From positions 27,283 through 69,101 of the forward strand of contig NW_008246132.1 in NCBI RefSeq assembly GCF_000281045.1: a stretch of 41,819 nt of DNA, written 5' to 3'. The notes below the pieces were generated by a model that did no database searches, was not told the origin of the DNA, and saw only the letters and a program-made list of their open reading frames with translations. The first letter of the stretch is position 1, and the number at the start of each line of letters is the position of its first letter. The stretch comes from Saprolegnia diclina VS20. Taxonomy: Eukaryota; Oomycota; Saprolegniomycetes; Saprolegniales; Saprolegniaceae. Of the stretch, positions 9,871-20,268 are shown piece after piece. The position numbers and the translations under genes were made by a program.

Positions 9871-12409
9871 ATGCTGGTGACGTTCGTCGTGGACACGAGC
9901 GCGTCCATGGCGCAGAAGAGCGCGTGTGGCATGTCGCTCCTCGACTTTGCCAAGTCTCTGGTCGAGACGATGGCCAAGAAGCTGCTCGCGCGCAGCCTCA
10001 ACCGCGTCAACTACATGCACTTCATGCTCGTGACCTTCAGCGGCGTCGTCGTCGGCATGGAGCACTCGACCAACCGCGACCTCTTCTACCGCGAGCTCAA
10101 GTACCTCGAGGCGCGCGACTTGAGCGACGTCGGCGGCGCGCTCTCGACGGCCTTCGACTTGATCAACCGCGAGCGCGCCAAGATCTTTTGCGACAACTAC
10201 GGCCTCGGGCGCCTGCCCTTCAACGCGCATATGTCGCACGTCGTGCTCATCACGGACGCCGGCGCGCTCACGACGCTCGACGGCGTGCAGCCCGACCTCG
10301 TCGTGCCGCCCACGAGCCTCTCGGCGCTCGACCTCACGCGCCAGCCCTTTCGCTGGGACCAGGTACCTATCGACGTATCATTCGTTCGCAGCTCATGCGC
10401 GTACGTAGCGCCTCTTTACGTTTGCCGTCCAGCTCTCGGCCGAGTCGCTCACGAGCAAGGCGCCGGCAATCAACCCGCCGTTCTACTCGTCGCTCTGCGA
10501 AGAGACGGGCGGGACGCTGCACCTCTTTACAAACGGCCGCGTGACCAAGCCGATGCTCGAGAAAGAGTGCGCCCTCGCTGCCATCACGCTTGTCCTCATT
10601 GTCTCCTAGGGTCGAGTCGATCATTGCGCGCATGAAGCCCGGCGTGCTCGTCAAGTTTGCGTGCGACGGCTCGGACGGCGAGACGTTCGCGCCGACGAAG
10701 AACGCACTCACGCCCAGCGCGACGCTCGGCCGCGACTACTCGTGGCCGATCCCGGAGGCGTTCTGGGTCGACCGCAACACGACGAGCCTCGGCCTTCGCG
10801 ACGCGCACCCAACGCTCGTCTATAGGCGGTCGGTCGAGTCGCCGACGGACGCTGCGACCAACCAGCTCGTGCTCGACACGCTCAAGTTCCCGACCGACTC
10901 GTATCTGATCGAGTCGACTTTGAACCCGTCGCCGCCACGGGGCGCGCGCTGGCTTGTGTACATGGCCAACTCGAAGGGCGACGGCCGGCTGGGCGAGCCG
11001 TTTGGGTTTCTGCGTACGACGGCCGCGGCCACGCACCTCGTCCTGTTGCCGTACAACTACCCGGTACTCTTTTCGCTGCTCGTGGACGCGGCGCGGCAGC
11101 ACCAGCCGACGACGCCGGCGAATGCGTGGCTCTTTCAGGCGAAGACCATGTCGCCAAGCTGGAAGGACGCGTTCTCGACGTACGTCCTGAGCTGCCCGAG
11201 CTACTACAGCCTCCCGCTGCGCAAGATCCTCAAGCGCTACAACCTCCACGAGCTCGTGCCGGAACTGCCCGAGAACGGACGTTGCTACCAGGTAAACTCA
11301 TTTGCCACATCTGAAGCTCTCATCGGGACTAGGTGACCAACCACCTCACGCGTATGAAGGACGTGGCGATGGTCGAGAGCAGCGAGAAGCCGTCGGCGCG
11401 CCCAACGAGCAGCAGCAACCACGTCTCTCCCCACTCGACGCCGTCGCAGTCGCCGTTCCGGACGACAAAGGAGGTGGTGACGGTCCAAGCGCCGGGCCTC
11501 CTCACGCGGACGCAGCTGCTGCAGGCGCACGCGGCGCAGCGCCGGACGGTGGCTCCGTCGCGGGAGGTGGCGCGGGCGACCGAGTGGACCGGGACCCTCG
11601 CGCGCCTGGCGCCGAGCGCGTCGACCTTGGCCACCAGTGACCACGCCAAGTTTTCGCTGACGGTCGAGGTCATGTCAGACTACATTCCGACGGTGCTCAG
11701 GAACGAGCTGCTCCGCAACCCGTTCTCAGACCCGGAGAAGGACGAGCACACGGTCGAGGGTTCGAAGCGCCGCAAGCTCGAGTTTTCGCTCGGGTCGCCG
11801 TACAAGAAGTCGGCGACCAAGAAGGGCGACGACCTCATCCTGCAAGGCGAAGCCGCCGACGAGGCCGCGGCACTCGGGTCGCCGTCCTCGAGTCACTCGT
11901 CGCGCCGCCAGCGGTCGCGCCAGAAGTACAAGAAGCAATGGAAGACGTCGGGGAAGAGCAGCCCGACGCACCCGTCGCCCACGTCTCCGGAGACGGCGCT
12001 GCTCAGCGTCCCGCTGTCCGTGACGGGCGAGGACGCGCAAAAGGTCATGGCCGCGACCGCGACGCGTCTCGGTGTGACGACCAACGACGACGACGACGAC
12101 GAGAAGCTCCTGAGTCGGCGCGTGTACCACATCATCATTGAGAACAGCAGCGTCTGGAAGGGCGTCGCTGTCCGCATTCGCAGCCGGTCGTTTCAGACCA
12201 AGGTACCACATATCGTCTTGCTTGCGTTCTGAGTTGAAGCGGTGTAGGACACGGCCACGGTGCTCAAGGACCTCGGCGAGATCAAGGGCGACAAGGCCGT
12301 CCGGCTCGGCTACCTCCACCTCGCGACGGGACTCGCCAAGGCCTTTAAGCGGTCGCTCCTCGTCAAGATGCTCGCCAAGACGGAGGCGTCGCTGCTCCAG
12401 GAAGTGTAA
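9871..12409 (+). CDS. INTS6: Integrator complex subunit 6 (INTS6)
   Basis: Five exons: 9871-10362, 10409-10566, 10610-11291, 11333-12202 and 12248-12409. All junctions are in frame with introns of 46, 43, 41 and 45 nt, giving about 787 residues (human INTS6 is 887). It is a subunit of the nuclear Integrator complex that acts on snRNA 3' ends and paused RNA polymerase II. The N-terminal VWA domain starts at once with 'FVVDTSASM', the MIDAS D-x-S-x-S, and continues to 'QPFRWDQ' and 'RLFTFAVQLSAES' across intron 1. Family blocks follow: 'WPIPEAFWVD', 'GEPFGFLRTT', 'LLPYNYPVLF', 'CPSYYSLPLRKIL' and 'HLTRM'. A long low-complexity acidic and basic linker, with a D-repeat near 12085, leads to the C-terminal helical domain. 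The ATG at 9871 matches the family N-terminus almost to the residue. Confidence 0.93.
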
Positions 12410-12421
12410 TCAGTACAAACA

Positions 12422-12841
12422 TCAACAGTCTCTGTTTTGTAGCAAAGCCGACGACGTCGTCGCTCGACAGTCTGCAGACAGCGCTGGTCGAGCGATGCGA
12501 CGATCAAGGGCCCCTGGACGAGGAGCACTCCAAAGATGTGGGCTCGGGTGCTCGACTCGACGTCTCGGGAGCGCGCGATGCCGCTCCAGGCGGCGGTCAC
12601 GAGCGCCTTGTCGGTCGTGACGCAAGTAGACGCCATGTCGATCGCCCTTGGTAGCTTTTGGCGCCACATGAGCATGTAGGGAAGCAGAGGTTAGGGTTGG
12701 GGTAGGGTGCGACACGCGCGCCCATAAGTCGACGTTGGCGACGTGCTGTGCGTCGGCGTCCGTGGGACCGACAAGCCGAGCCGTCCAGGGCCATCGGCAA
12801 ATCGTCTTCTGCTCGCTCCAGCACGCGCCCATCACAACCAC
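12422..12841 (-). CDS. Small hypothetical gene between INTS6 and NCAPG
   Basis: Two minus-strand blocks with strongly coding third positions. The first starts with ATG at 12841 ('MVVMGACWSEQK...'). The second runs from about 12650 down ('MASTCVTTDKALVTAAW ... FGVLLVQGPLIVASL'). They can be joined in frame by a GT...AAG intron of about 60 nt containing CTAAC, at roughly 12713-12654. The 3' end is uncertain: the second block stays open into the antisense of the last INTS6 exon. No family is recognised. The blocks could also be exons of a decayed larger gene. Confidence 0.35.
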   Translation of the reverse strand: MVVMGACWSEQKTICRWPWTARLVGPTDADAQHVANVDLWARVSHPTPTLTSASLHAHVAPKATKGDRHGVYLRHDRQGARDRRLERHRALPRRRVEHPSPHLWSAPRPGALDRRIARPALSADCRATTSSALLQNRDC

Positions 12842-12966
12842 TTGGACAACCGCTGCACACGGTCAAAATACACTGGCTTGGATTGGTTTCCATACAGTGG
12901 ATTGGGTTCCAGACAGTGCATGCCTCCAAATCGACAACACAGCATTCATTACGACGACAACAGTGC

Positions 12967-15900
12967 TCACTCGTTGTCGCTCATCGACGCGTCGTCGTCA
13001 TCGTCGCCCATCGACGCGTTCTCGTCACCGTCGTCCGTGGCTTCCATCTTGACGGGCGTCTTCTTCTCTTCCGCGTCTTTGGTCTCTTCCTCCTCGTCTT
13101 CCTCGTCATCCTCAATCTCAATCGCAGACGAGTCGTCCTCAATCTCAATGGCCGACGCCTCGTCGCTCGAAATCGACGCTTTGAGTTTGGCCGCGGCGGC
13201 GCTCTTGGACTGACGCGCCGTCGTCGCCCGCGTCGGCGCCGCACTCGCCTTGGTGCGCGTTTTGCGCGACTTGCGGCTCTCGCCGTCGCTCTCGTCGCTC
13301 TCGATCGCGTCGCTCCCGAGCTCCTCCTCTTCCGTGCTATCAGATATCATGTCAGAACGTAGCCGCAAGCAGCCGGCGACGTACACGCTGTCGTTGGCCT
13401 CGCGCTTGGGCGCCGCGCGGTACTGCATGCCGCGCTTGTACACGCCCTTGCTCAGCACGTCCTTGCGCGTCCCGACGGCGTTGACCATCTACAGGCATTG
13501 ACTGAACCTCAGCACACCCGTCCTGCAATACCCAAGTTTGAATCGCATCCGTGAGCTCGCACTTGAACGACTCGCCAAACGCGGCAGCCATCTTGGCCTT
13601 GAGCTTTGCATTCTCGGGCACGAGCGTGCACACTTCATCGAGCAAGATGTAGAGCAGCACGTCGTCGGTCGGCGGCGCGTCATCGGTCGGCGGCGCGTCA
13701 TCGGTCGGCGGTGCGTCATGCGCAGAGACACCTGCTTCGACCTTGACGTCGTCTCGTTTGCGGCTACGTGCGATCGGCGCGTCGTCGTCGTCTTCGGTCT
13801 CGTCGTCGTTGGCTGGCGCGTCGACCGACCACTCGAGGTTCTGGAGCAGCGTCCACCACTGGTGCAGGAACTGCTTCTTGGACGCGCGCGCAATCACGTT
13901 GGTGACTTCGTGCAACGCGAGCATCTCGACGCAGACCCAGATCGCCACCTTGTTGTGGTGGTTGATGTCGCAGGAGCCGTCCCGCCGCGGGTGCTGCAAG
14001 AGCTGCAACAGGTACGGCGCCGCCTCGGCAAACGGCACCGACGACACGCCATAGAGCGCGCGCGACAGCACGTGGTGGCTCGCGCTGCTGATGAGAGCGC
14101 AGTCGGCCGCGTGGTAAAACACTGTGAGCATCTGCAGCGTCTCGGAGCAAAAGCCGTGCTCGTCCGAGATGACCATTTCCTTGAGGAACGGGTGGAAGTA
14201 GAGCTCCAAGAGGTGTTGCAGCGTCTACAGATCGCGTTCAGTGGAACTTGCAAGTGAAAGAGGAGCACCTCGAGGTCCTGGATGCGGCCGAGCAGGAAGA
14301 GCTTGATGAAGCCGCGGACCACGAGCGTCTGCGTCGGCAGGTCCCACTCGTCGAGCTCGCGCTGGTCGACGCAAAAGTAGGTTGCGAGGCCGTCGAGGAT
14401 CACGCGCGACGTGACAACCTCGTCGTCCTCGACCACCGGAAGCACTTCAAACTGCTTGAACGCTGTGAAAAAGTCGAGGAGAACCTGCACGCATACAGAG
14501 AGTGAGTGAGAGTGAGGGCGAGTGAGAGTCGTACTTGGATGCACACGTGCTTCGAGTCGCCGTCTTCGTCGTCGGCGTTGAGGACACGCCAAAACACAAT
14601 CGCGTGCTTGGCCGCCATGTGCTACAAAGTGTCAATGTATCAACTTGATATGTCGATGGCGTACGCGGTCGAGGAGGCAGTAGAGCCCGAGGCCTTCGAG
14701 GCCTTTCTCTCGGAGCGCGGGGATGTCGCTGTCGATCGCGGGCAGAATCATGTGCAGGACGCCGGCGATCGTCGCGTTGCGCAGGTTCTATATCCAAACT
14801 TCGTCAGTCGGCCCGAGAACGACAAGTACCTGGCGCGTAAACTGGAGGAGCTTGGCCGCGAGCTCGAGGCAGCGCAGCCACTGCAGCGTCTTGGGCTCTT
14901 CGAGCTGCTTCTCGAGGGCGAGCGCTTCGGCCGAGAGGGCGTCGTACGCCTGTGGCGAGAGCGACTCGTCTTCGAGCTGCGCGTCGACAGCGTCGAGGCG
15001 CTCCGTGAGCTCGGTCCGCGTCTCGAGGCTCATCGAGTCCATCTCTTGCATTTGGTCGTAGAGGTCGCTCGTGATCTCCGTCATGTACTGGACAAACTCA
15101 AACTCGGTCGACCGGCAGATCATCGCGAGCAGCATGACTGCGTCATGGAGCCACTTGGACTCGAACGCGATCGACTGGAAGAACGTTCGGAGAAGGTGGA
15201 TGAGCTGGCGGCGCCCGACCTCGTCCTGAAAGTCCAGTGCGACGCCCAGCTGCAGCACGTACTGCCCGACGACGAGCACTTGGTCCTTCTCGGCCTCGTC
15301 GACGGCGTCGGCGAGCTACGTTGGCGGTTGAAACCTTGATACAAAACAAAATATATACCGAGGTGTGGAGGTGCCGGAGCAGATCGCAGTACGACGAGAT
15401 AGTCGGCAAAAGCAGCTCGAGCATCTCGTCGTGCTTGATACTTTGATAGTACTGACATTGCTCCTTCCAGAAGAAGGCGTCGGCGACGCTAAGGGCACTC
15501 CCAAAGAGCGCCTTGTCCTTGATATTGGGCGTCGAGAGGTCGGTCGCGTGTGTCTTGAGGAGCCATCGACAGAGCGACGAGCACACGGCCGGCGCCTTCT
15601 CGATCGTGAGCTGCGACAAGAGCTATTCGAGCGCGATGAGGCACGGCAGCAAAATAACGCTGCTCTACCTCGACGGGCGACCCGTTCACGCGGCGCAGCC
15701 ACGCGAGCACCATGTCCTGGCACGCCGAGACGACGCTCTCGTCGCGGTCGTTCATGCCCTGGTCCAGCATGTGCACGCGGTCCGACGGTGACAGGATCGC
15801 AGCCGTGTCGACCTACCCATTGATGTCACTAGGAGAAGGCCAAGCAGCGCTCTCAGTTACCGTGGCGAGCACCTTGAAGACGGTCGCGCGGACGTCGGGC

Positions 15901-16633
15901 GAGACGTCGCGGACGCGGATCAAGAGGTCGCCGATCGACGTATTGAGCACGGCGACCTTCTCCGTGGCGGCAACACGGACCTCCCTTCGCGCCAATGTAA
16001 GGCCAGGACGTACGGAGACATGCGTACTTGCTCGGGTCGGTCACGGCGAGGCGCAGCACGGCGGTAGAGATCGCTTCGACGTCGTCGACGGAGAGCGTTT
16101 GGAGCAGCTGCAAGGCGACGACGCTCGCGGCGCGGATGGTAGGGAACTTGTCTTTCGCGCGCTGCAGTATGATCTTGGCCACGTCCTCCCAGAGTTCGTC
16201 GCTACATCCCATCGCATGAGGCCATGGAGTGGGTCAATGGCACGTACGAGATGTCGGTAGCGTGGCCGAGCAAATGGCCCGTGAGCTGCGTGCAGTGGAA
16301 GCGGACGTTGCGGTCCTCGGCCTCGCAGCCGCGCAGCGCAAAGCGCACGAAGCGCGCAAAGTCGCCCGGCGCGTAGCTCACGGCGCTGACAATGCGAAGG
16401 AGGCGCTCAATGTCCTGGCTCGACCGGCCGCGGCCGTCGTGCTTGAGAGGCCCGACGAGCGCCAGTTGCAGCGCGTGGAGGTAGCAATTGGCGTCGCCAT
16501 CGTACAGCGCCTGGAGGCTCTGGAGGTTCTTGGACATGTGGAAGCCCGCGTCGTGCTCAGACACGTCGTCCACGACCGCGCCAAGGACCTCGTGCAGGTC
16601 GGCCCGCAGCACATCGCCGTCCGCTCCTGCCAT
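12967..16633 (-). CDS. NCAPG: Condensin complex subunit CAP-G (NCAPG)
   Basis: Eleven exons: 16633-16248, 16201-16028, 15984-15861, 15812-15669, 15622-15359, 15315-14830, 14787-14665, 14621-14535, 14484-14269, 14224-13532 and 13488-12967. All junctions keep frame, introns are 42-50 nt, and the product is about 1,072 residues (human 1,015). CAP-G is the HEAT-repeat subunit of condensin that binds DNA with CAP-H during mitotic chromosome compaction. Recognisable blocks include 'VRFHCTQLTGHLL', 'KDKFPTIRAASVVAL', 'EVRVAATEKVAV', the charged coiled segment 'LTERLDAVDAQLEDE', 'MILPAIDSDIPALREKGL' and 'LHEVTNVIARAS'. The C-terminus is a very acidic disordered tail with 'AIEIEDD' repeats. Exon 10 carries three in-frame 'PPTDDA' repeats. 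The start is the first ATG of the first HEAT block. Confidence 0.88.
13662..13717. repeat. 18-bp tandem repeat in NCAPG
   Basis: Three near-identical 18-bp units (TCGGTCGGCGGCGCGTCA on the plus strand) encode the repeated APPTDD hexapeptide in a disordered linker of exon 10. A whole-codon unit length keeps the frame. Confidence 0.85.
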
Positions 16634-16675
16634 GCTGCCGTTGCTTTTTTGAATTAAAAAAAAACAGCCGCCGAC

Positions 16676-16795
16676 ATGTTTAAAACAGTCGAAAGCAACA
16701 CCAAGTTCTTGGTCCAGTCGGTCGGCGCCGATGGCGACGAGTACGATGATGCAAGGCCGCAGCTCAACAATGTCCTAGCTGGAATAATCAATTAG
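16676..16795 (+). CDS. Possible 39-residue micro-ORF in the NCAPG upstream region
   Basis: The ATG at 16676 opens 39 codons to TAG at 16795 (start 'MFKTVESNTKFLVQSVGADG'). The first half has coding-like G/C third positions; the rest is less biased. It lies head to head with NCAPG, 43 bp from its ATG. It could be a small protein, the first exon of a lost gene, or chance. Confidence 0.2.
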   Translation: MFKTVESNTKFLVQSVGADGDEYDDARPQLNNVLAGIIN

Positions 16796-16979
16796 TTAGT
16801 AGTCGGAGGGCGGCGCTGACGCGCCTATGCAGGCACTGAATCCGCGCCAGCTTGGCGCCAAGAATTCGGCAAGATACACGGAAAGGTATCGGCGTCAACT
16901 TCAAGTGGTCTTCCCCAACGGAACAACATAGTGCACTATAGTCGACTAGAATATACATGAAGGACTAGTATTGGCGACC

Positions 16980-18426
16980 CTAGTCGCGCGTCTCGCGGTA
17001 GCTGGACGCCATCGACAAGGTGCGCACGGCCACGGTTTGCGGGGCATCGAGCAGGCGGCGCACAGCCTCCTTGCGCTGGCGGCGGATCTTTTGCCGTCGG
17101 CCAGACGAGATCGCGGAGAAGGTGAGAAGCGTCCAGAGGACGGCCAAGGCCGCGAGGTAGAAGCTTACGCCAAAGCCCCAGCAGCTCCAGTGGCGCCAGG
17201 TAGCGCAGGCCACGAGGTTTTGGTTGACGACCTCAATGTCGGTGATGCTGGGCTTGAGCTGGAGGCTCCAAAGCATCAGCACGCAGAGCTGCAAGAAGCC
17301 TAGTGAATCCATGACGCAACAACTCCTCAAGCTATAAATGACCGTTGGCCATCGTGGTGAGGCCCGCAACTGTCTCGGCCGCCGTCCACTCGAGAGTGTG
17401 GAGCGTGCGCAAGTTGAACGTCAGCGCCACGAGGTTTAACGCGAGCTACCATTAGCTAGTTGGCACGGAGAGCGCAGAAGGACGTACCGTCAACAGATGC
17501 AGAACGTGCGTCAAACTCCAGGTCGCGTCGCAGAGCTTGCTTTGGTAGTCGCGCAGCGTGCCGTACATCCAGTTGGGCGCGTTAAAGTCGCTGGCACTAC
17601 TCGTGTCACTCGTACAGTGGCGAGGAGCAGTCGCTTACCAAAGGGCGCCGTAGCTAACATACGTGGAAGAGGCCAGGAACGGCGTTGTGAGCTGCGATGC
17701 GTGCTCGACAGTCGAGTAAAACCCAAAGAGGCCAAAGCCCTGGATGACGTGGACGTTGTTGGGCGCGTCGAACGACTGCGTCAGCCAGAACGGATGCAGC
17801 GTCGCAGCAAAGAGGCAGCCGAGGCTGAGCAGAGACAAGGTCGCCGCTAGAGAAGAGAGCAGTGAGAGGCTCGTCCGCGAAGAGCGATGTGAGCGCACCG
17901 GTGGCTTGGCTTCGCATCGACTGCGTCAGGATCAAAGGATGTTGGACGATCGATCGCCTGTCCNNNNNNNNNNNNNNNNNNNNNNNNNNNNNNNNNNNNN
18001 NNNNNNNNNNNNNNNNNNNNNNNNNNNNNNNNNNNNNNNNNNNNNNNNNNNNNNNNNNNNNNNNNNNNNNNNNNNNNNNNNNNNNNNNNNNNNNNNNNNN
18101 NNNNNNNNNNNNNNNNNNNNNNNNNNNNNNNNNNNNNNNNNNNNNNNNNNNNNNNNNNNNNNNNNNNNNNNNNNNNNNNNNNNNNNNNNNNNNNNNNNNN
18201 NNNNNNNNNNNNNNNNNNNNNNNNNNNNNNNNNNNNNNNNNNNNNNNNNNNNNNNNNNNNNNNNNNNNNNNNNNNNNNNNNNNNNNNNNNNNNNNNNNNN
18301 NNNNNNNNNNNNNNNNNNNNNNNNNNNNNNNNNNNNNNNNNNNNNNNNNNCTGTCCTTCGATCAGTTTGCACCAATTAAAGCGTATGCATGCGACCTCAC
18401 GTGTACCTGGAGTAGGCGACCGTCAT
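16980..18426 (-). CDS. Small multi-TM membrane protein, 5' part broken by assembly gap
   Basis: Four well-supported exons: 17846-17639, 17596-17488, 17445-17343 and 17299-16980. They are joined by 41-45-nt GT...AG introns with matching phases. About four hydrophobic segments are visible: 'LLSLGCLFAATLHPFWL', a segment around 'LTHVLHLLTLALNLVALTF', 'FLQLCVLMLWSLQL' and 'FYLAALAVLWTLLTF'. A basic cytoplasmic tail follows ('SGRRQKIRRQRKEAVRRLL'). An exon ending at 17899 runs up to the N gap. If the gap is closed on the shared CTGTCC, a 20-nt exon with ATG at 18426 (18426-18407) splices to 17957-17899 in the correct phase, giving about 272 residues. The tetraspan-like shape is seen; the family and function are not recognised. 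Confidence 0.65.
17964..18350. other. Assembly gap (387 N)
   Basis: A run of Ns flanked on both sides by CTGTCC (17958-17963 and 18351-18356). The true length is unknown. Confidence 0.99.
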
Positions 18427-18733
18427 GATTCCTTGTCTACGATTGTGCACAGCTTCTGGCGTCATCGCGCAGTCGCCATGGTTTTACTACCCCATGCCAA
18501 TGTCATATCACCCAATGACCTCGATCAAGTATACTGCTTGGGGACAGCACACCCGGTTGCATGTGACAGCCACCGTTGGCCGCTCAGTGGTCAAAGCTTA
18601 TAGGTGTCCAGCAGCTTCCATCTGCGGCCGCGATCCCTACGTCAATGGTCTGTGCTTCTTGAATACAATGGTGAGATTAGCAACATGTGCTGGGTGACGC
18701 GCTGGCGAAAGCAGCGCTTACTTGTTGAAGTCG

Positions 18734-18749
18734 GCATACAAAAACCAAG
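18734..18749 (+). repeat. Dispersed motif, copy B (GCATACAAAAACCAAG)
   Basis: Differs by one base from copies A and C. It lies 60 bp before copy C and about 140 bp before the start of the Cys/His-motif gene. Confidence 0.65.
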
Positions 18750-18793
18750 TGTCGAAGACAAATTTTGGCGCGCGTGGGTATTCTGTGGCACTG

Positions 18794-18809
18794 GCATACA
18801 AACACCAAG
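18794..18809 (+). repeat. Dispersed motif, copy C (GCATACAAACACCAAG)
   Basis: Identical over 16 bases to copy A at 9814-9829. Confidence 0.7.
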
Positions 18810-18857
18810 ATAATACAAAAAGGCAAGCGGCAACCAGCGACGCCGAAGGCTACGCGG

Positions 18858-18871
18858 TCAAATCTCATTTT
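18858..18871 (+). promoter_or_regulatory. Oomycete Inr/FPR-like start element
   Basis: TCAAATCTCATTTT matches 12 of 14 positions of the core TCATTYYNCAWTTT and sits 15 bp before the ATG at 18887. Confidence 0.45.
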
Positions 18872-18886
18872 GCTCGCAAGACCCGA

Positions 18887-19309
18887 ATGCACCCGAGCAA
18901 CAGTAAGAGCAACACCCACCCTGTACCGCCGCCCCACCCGTTTGGGTCGCCACACCCGGCCGCCGCACCAGCGAGTGCGAGTCCGTTTGCTGGCAACACC
19001 AAGTGCCGGTATGCGTACAAAGACTGCCAGAACGTCCGGTCGTCCAAGCAGAACGGCGAGCTCCACACGCTCTGCGAGTTTCACCGGTCCAAAGCCAACA
19101 CGATCCAGAAGCTCTATGCGCGCAAGAAGCGCCATCTGCGGCGAACGCTCAAGGCCGCAGGCATCACGCCGCCGCCGCCGCGGCCCCGCGCCCGCCGCGT
19201 GGACCCGATCCCGTACCACAACGACTCGGACAGTACCGGCGACGACGGCACGTCCAACAACGGGTCGCTGACCGAAGACGACGTTGCGATTCTGAGAGAG
19301 CTCATCTGA
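18887..19309 (+). CDS. Small Cys/His-motif basic protein (copy 1)
   Basis: A 140-residue protein. A Pro/Ala/Ser-rich N-terminus of about 35 residues leads to a compact motif beginning 'CRYAYKDC' and continuing 'R..K..G..H.LCEFHR.KAN.IQ'. The spaced C...C...H..C..H residues suggest one zinc-binding unit. A strongly basic helix ('ARKKRHLRRTLKAAG'), a 'RVDPIPY' motif and an acidic tail ('TEDDVAILREL') follow. The basic stretch plus acidic C-terminus suggest a nuclear, DNA- or protein-binding role; this is inference. A paralogue lies at 20269-20658 on the same strand. The start is the first in-frame ATG after the Inr-like element. No known family name is claimed. Confidence 0.7.
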   Translation: MHPSNSKSNTHPVPPPHPFGSPHPAAAPASASPFAGNTKCRYAYKDCQNVRSSKQNGELHTLCEFHRSKANTIQKLYARKKRHLRRTLKAAGITPPPPRPRARRVDPIPYHNDSDSTGDDGTSNNGSLTEDDVAILRELI

Positions 19310-20240
19310 GAGCCGTCCTGCATACACCCTGTATATATCTAGGCGCGCTGTCGTTGGGTCAAGGCAGTGTATGTCGTAAATCTTCCTTATTTAATCCACA
19401 ACGTCCAGCGATGTACGATATGCTAACGACAATGTCTTCTTGGATTCGAGTTCGTCGTCTTATTCCTGGTCTTTGGATGCTGGATGAGCTTGATGAGCAT
19501 CAATCGGCTAGGGGTAGCGCTGCACCGGTCCAATGCATGTAACTGTAGATGACCAGTCTCAATAATCTCTTCGACGTTTGCTCAAACACCAATGCTCCAT
19601 CACTCACTGCATCTTCTAGTATCGCTCGAGTCCACCCAAGGGGGTGTATAATAACCAGCGTCAATGAATCCTCCGCGTCCGACGACGGGACAGTAGAAAG
19701 ACGACCTTCAAGAATGGAGTTTCCAGGCGACCATAGGTGCAAATATGTGGCTTCTACCGCGCCCAGTCTGCGATGGTCCAGCAAGCATTCCATAGAGGAG
19801 TAAGCACAGCATTGCCATGTCCAAATGAGCGACTACGATCTGGCGACGGCCACTCCACGCGAGAGAAATATAGAGCGCAGCGAGGGAGCCACATGGCGCG
19901 ACAGGTCCGACCTTGCTTCCGTGCCATGTATCAACACGGTGCGTGCATGCCTCTTACGTGTCAGCCTCGCACGCTTGGGATTTTGAGTTTGAGATTTGCG
20001 TTCGTGTCGCACGCACATCCCATACGGTGTCCCATATCAACACAACGCAATGAATTGTAGTGATCGGGGCCGTACGTTCATTCCGTGTCGTCGTACACTG
20101 CATACAACGAGCCAGTATCAGCAGACGTACGTTGTACGTGCACCGTACGTACACCTGAATTTGCCCTTTGTATCCGGATGACGAGCGAAATTTCATTTTG
20201 AAATTCATGCAAGAGCGGAACGCGGGCACGGTCCGACATG
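19310..20240. other. Gene-poor spacer
   Basis: No confident gene. A minus-strand open frame of 97 codons at 19793-19500 reads like protein ('TLVIIHPLGWTRAILED') but its third positions are not biased. It may be a decayed exon. Confidence 0.4.
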
Positions 20241-20254
20241 CCACTTTGGAATTT
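20241..20254 (+). promoter_or_regulatory. Oomycete Inr/FPR-like start element
   Basis: CCACTTTGGAATTT fits YCAYTYY-N followed by a CAWTTT-like block with one mismatch, 15 bp before the ATG at 20269. Confidence 0.4.
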
Positions 20255-20268
20255 GCCTAACTCGACCC

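Larger units (their letters stand above)
18427..18857. other. Spacer with two copies of the dispersed motif
   Basis: No gene is recognised. It contains motif copies B and C described separately. Confidence 0.5.

Noticed and set aside
10433-10450. Alternative INTS6 intron 1 acceptor at CCAG (10432)
   Set aside because: It would delete the conserved RLFTFAVQ block; the acceptor at 10408 restores it in frame.
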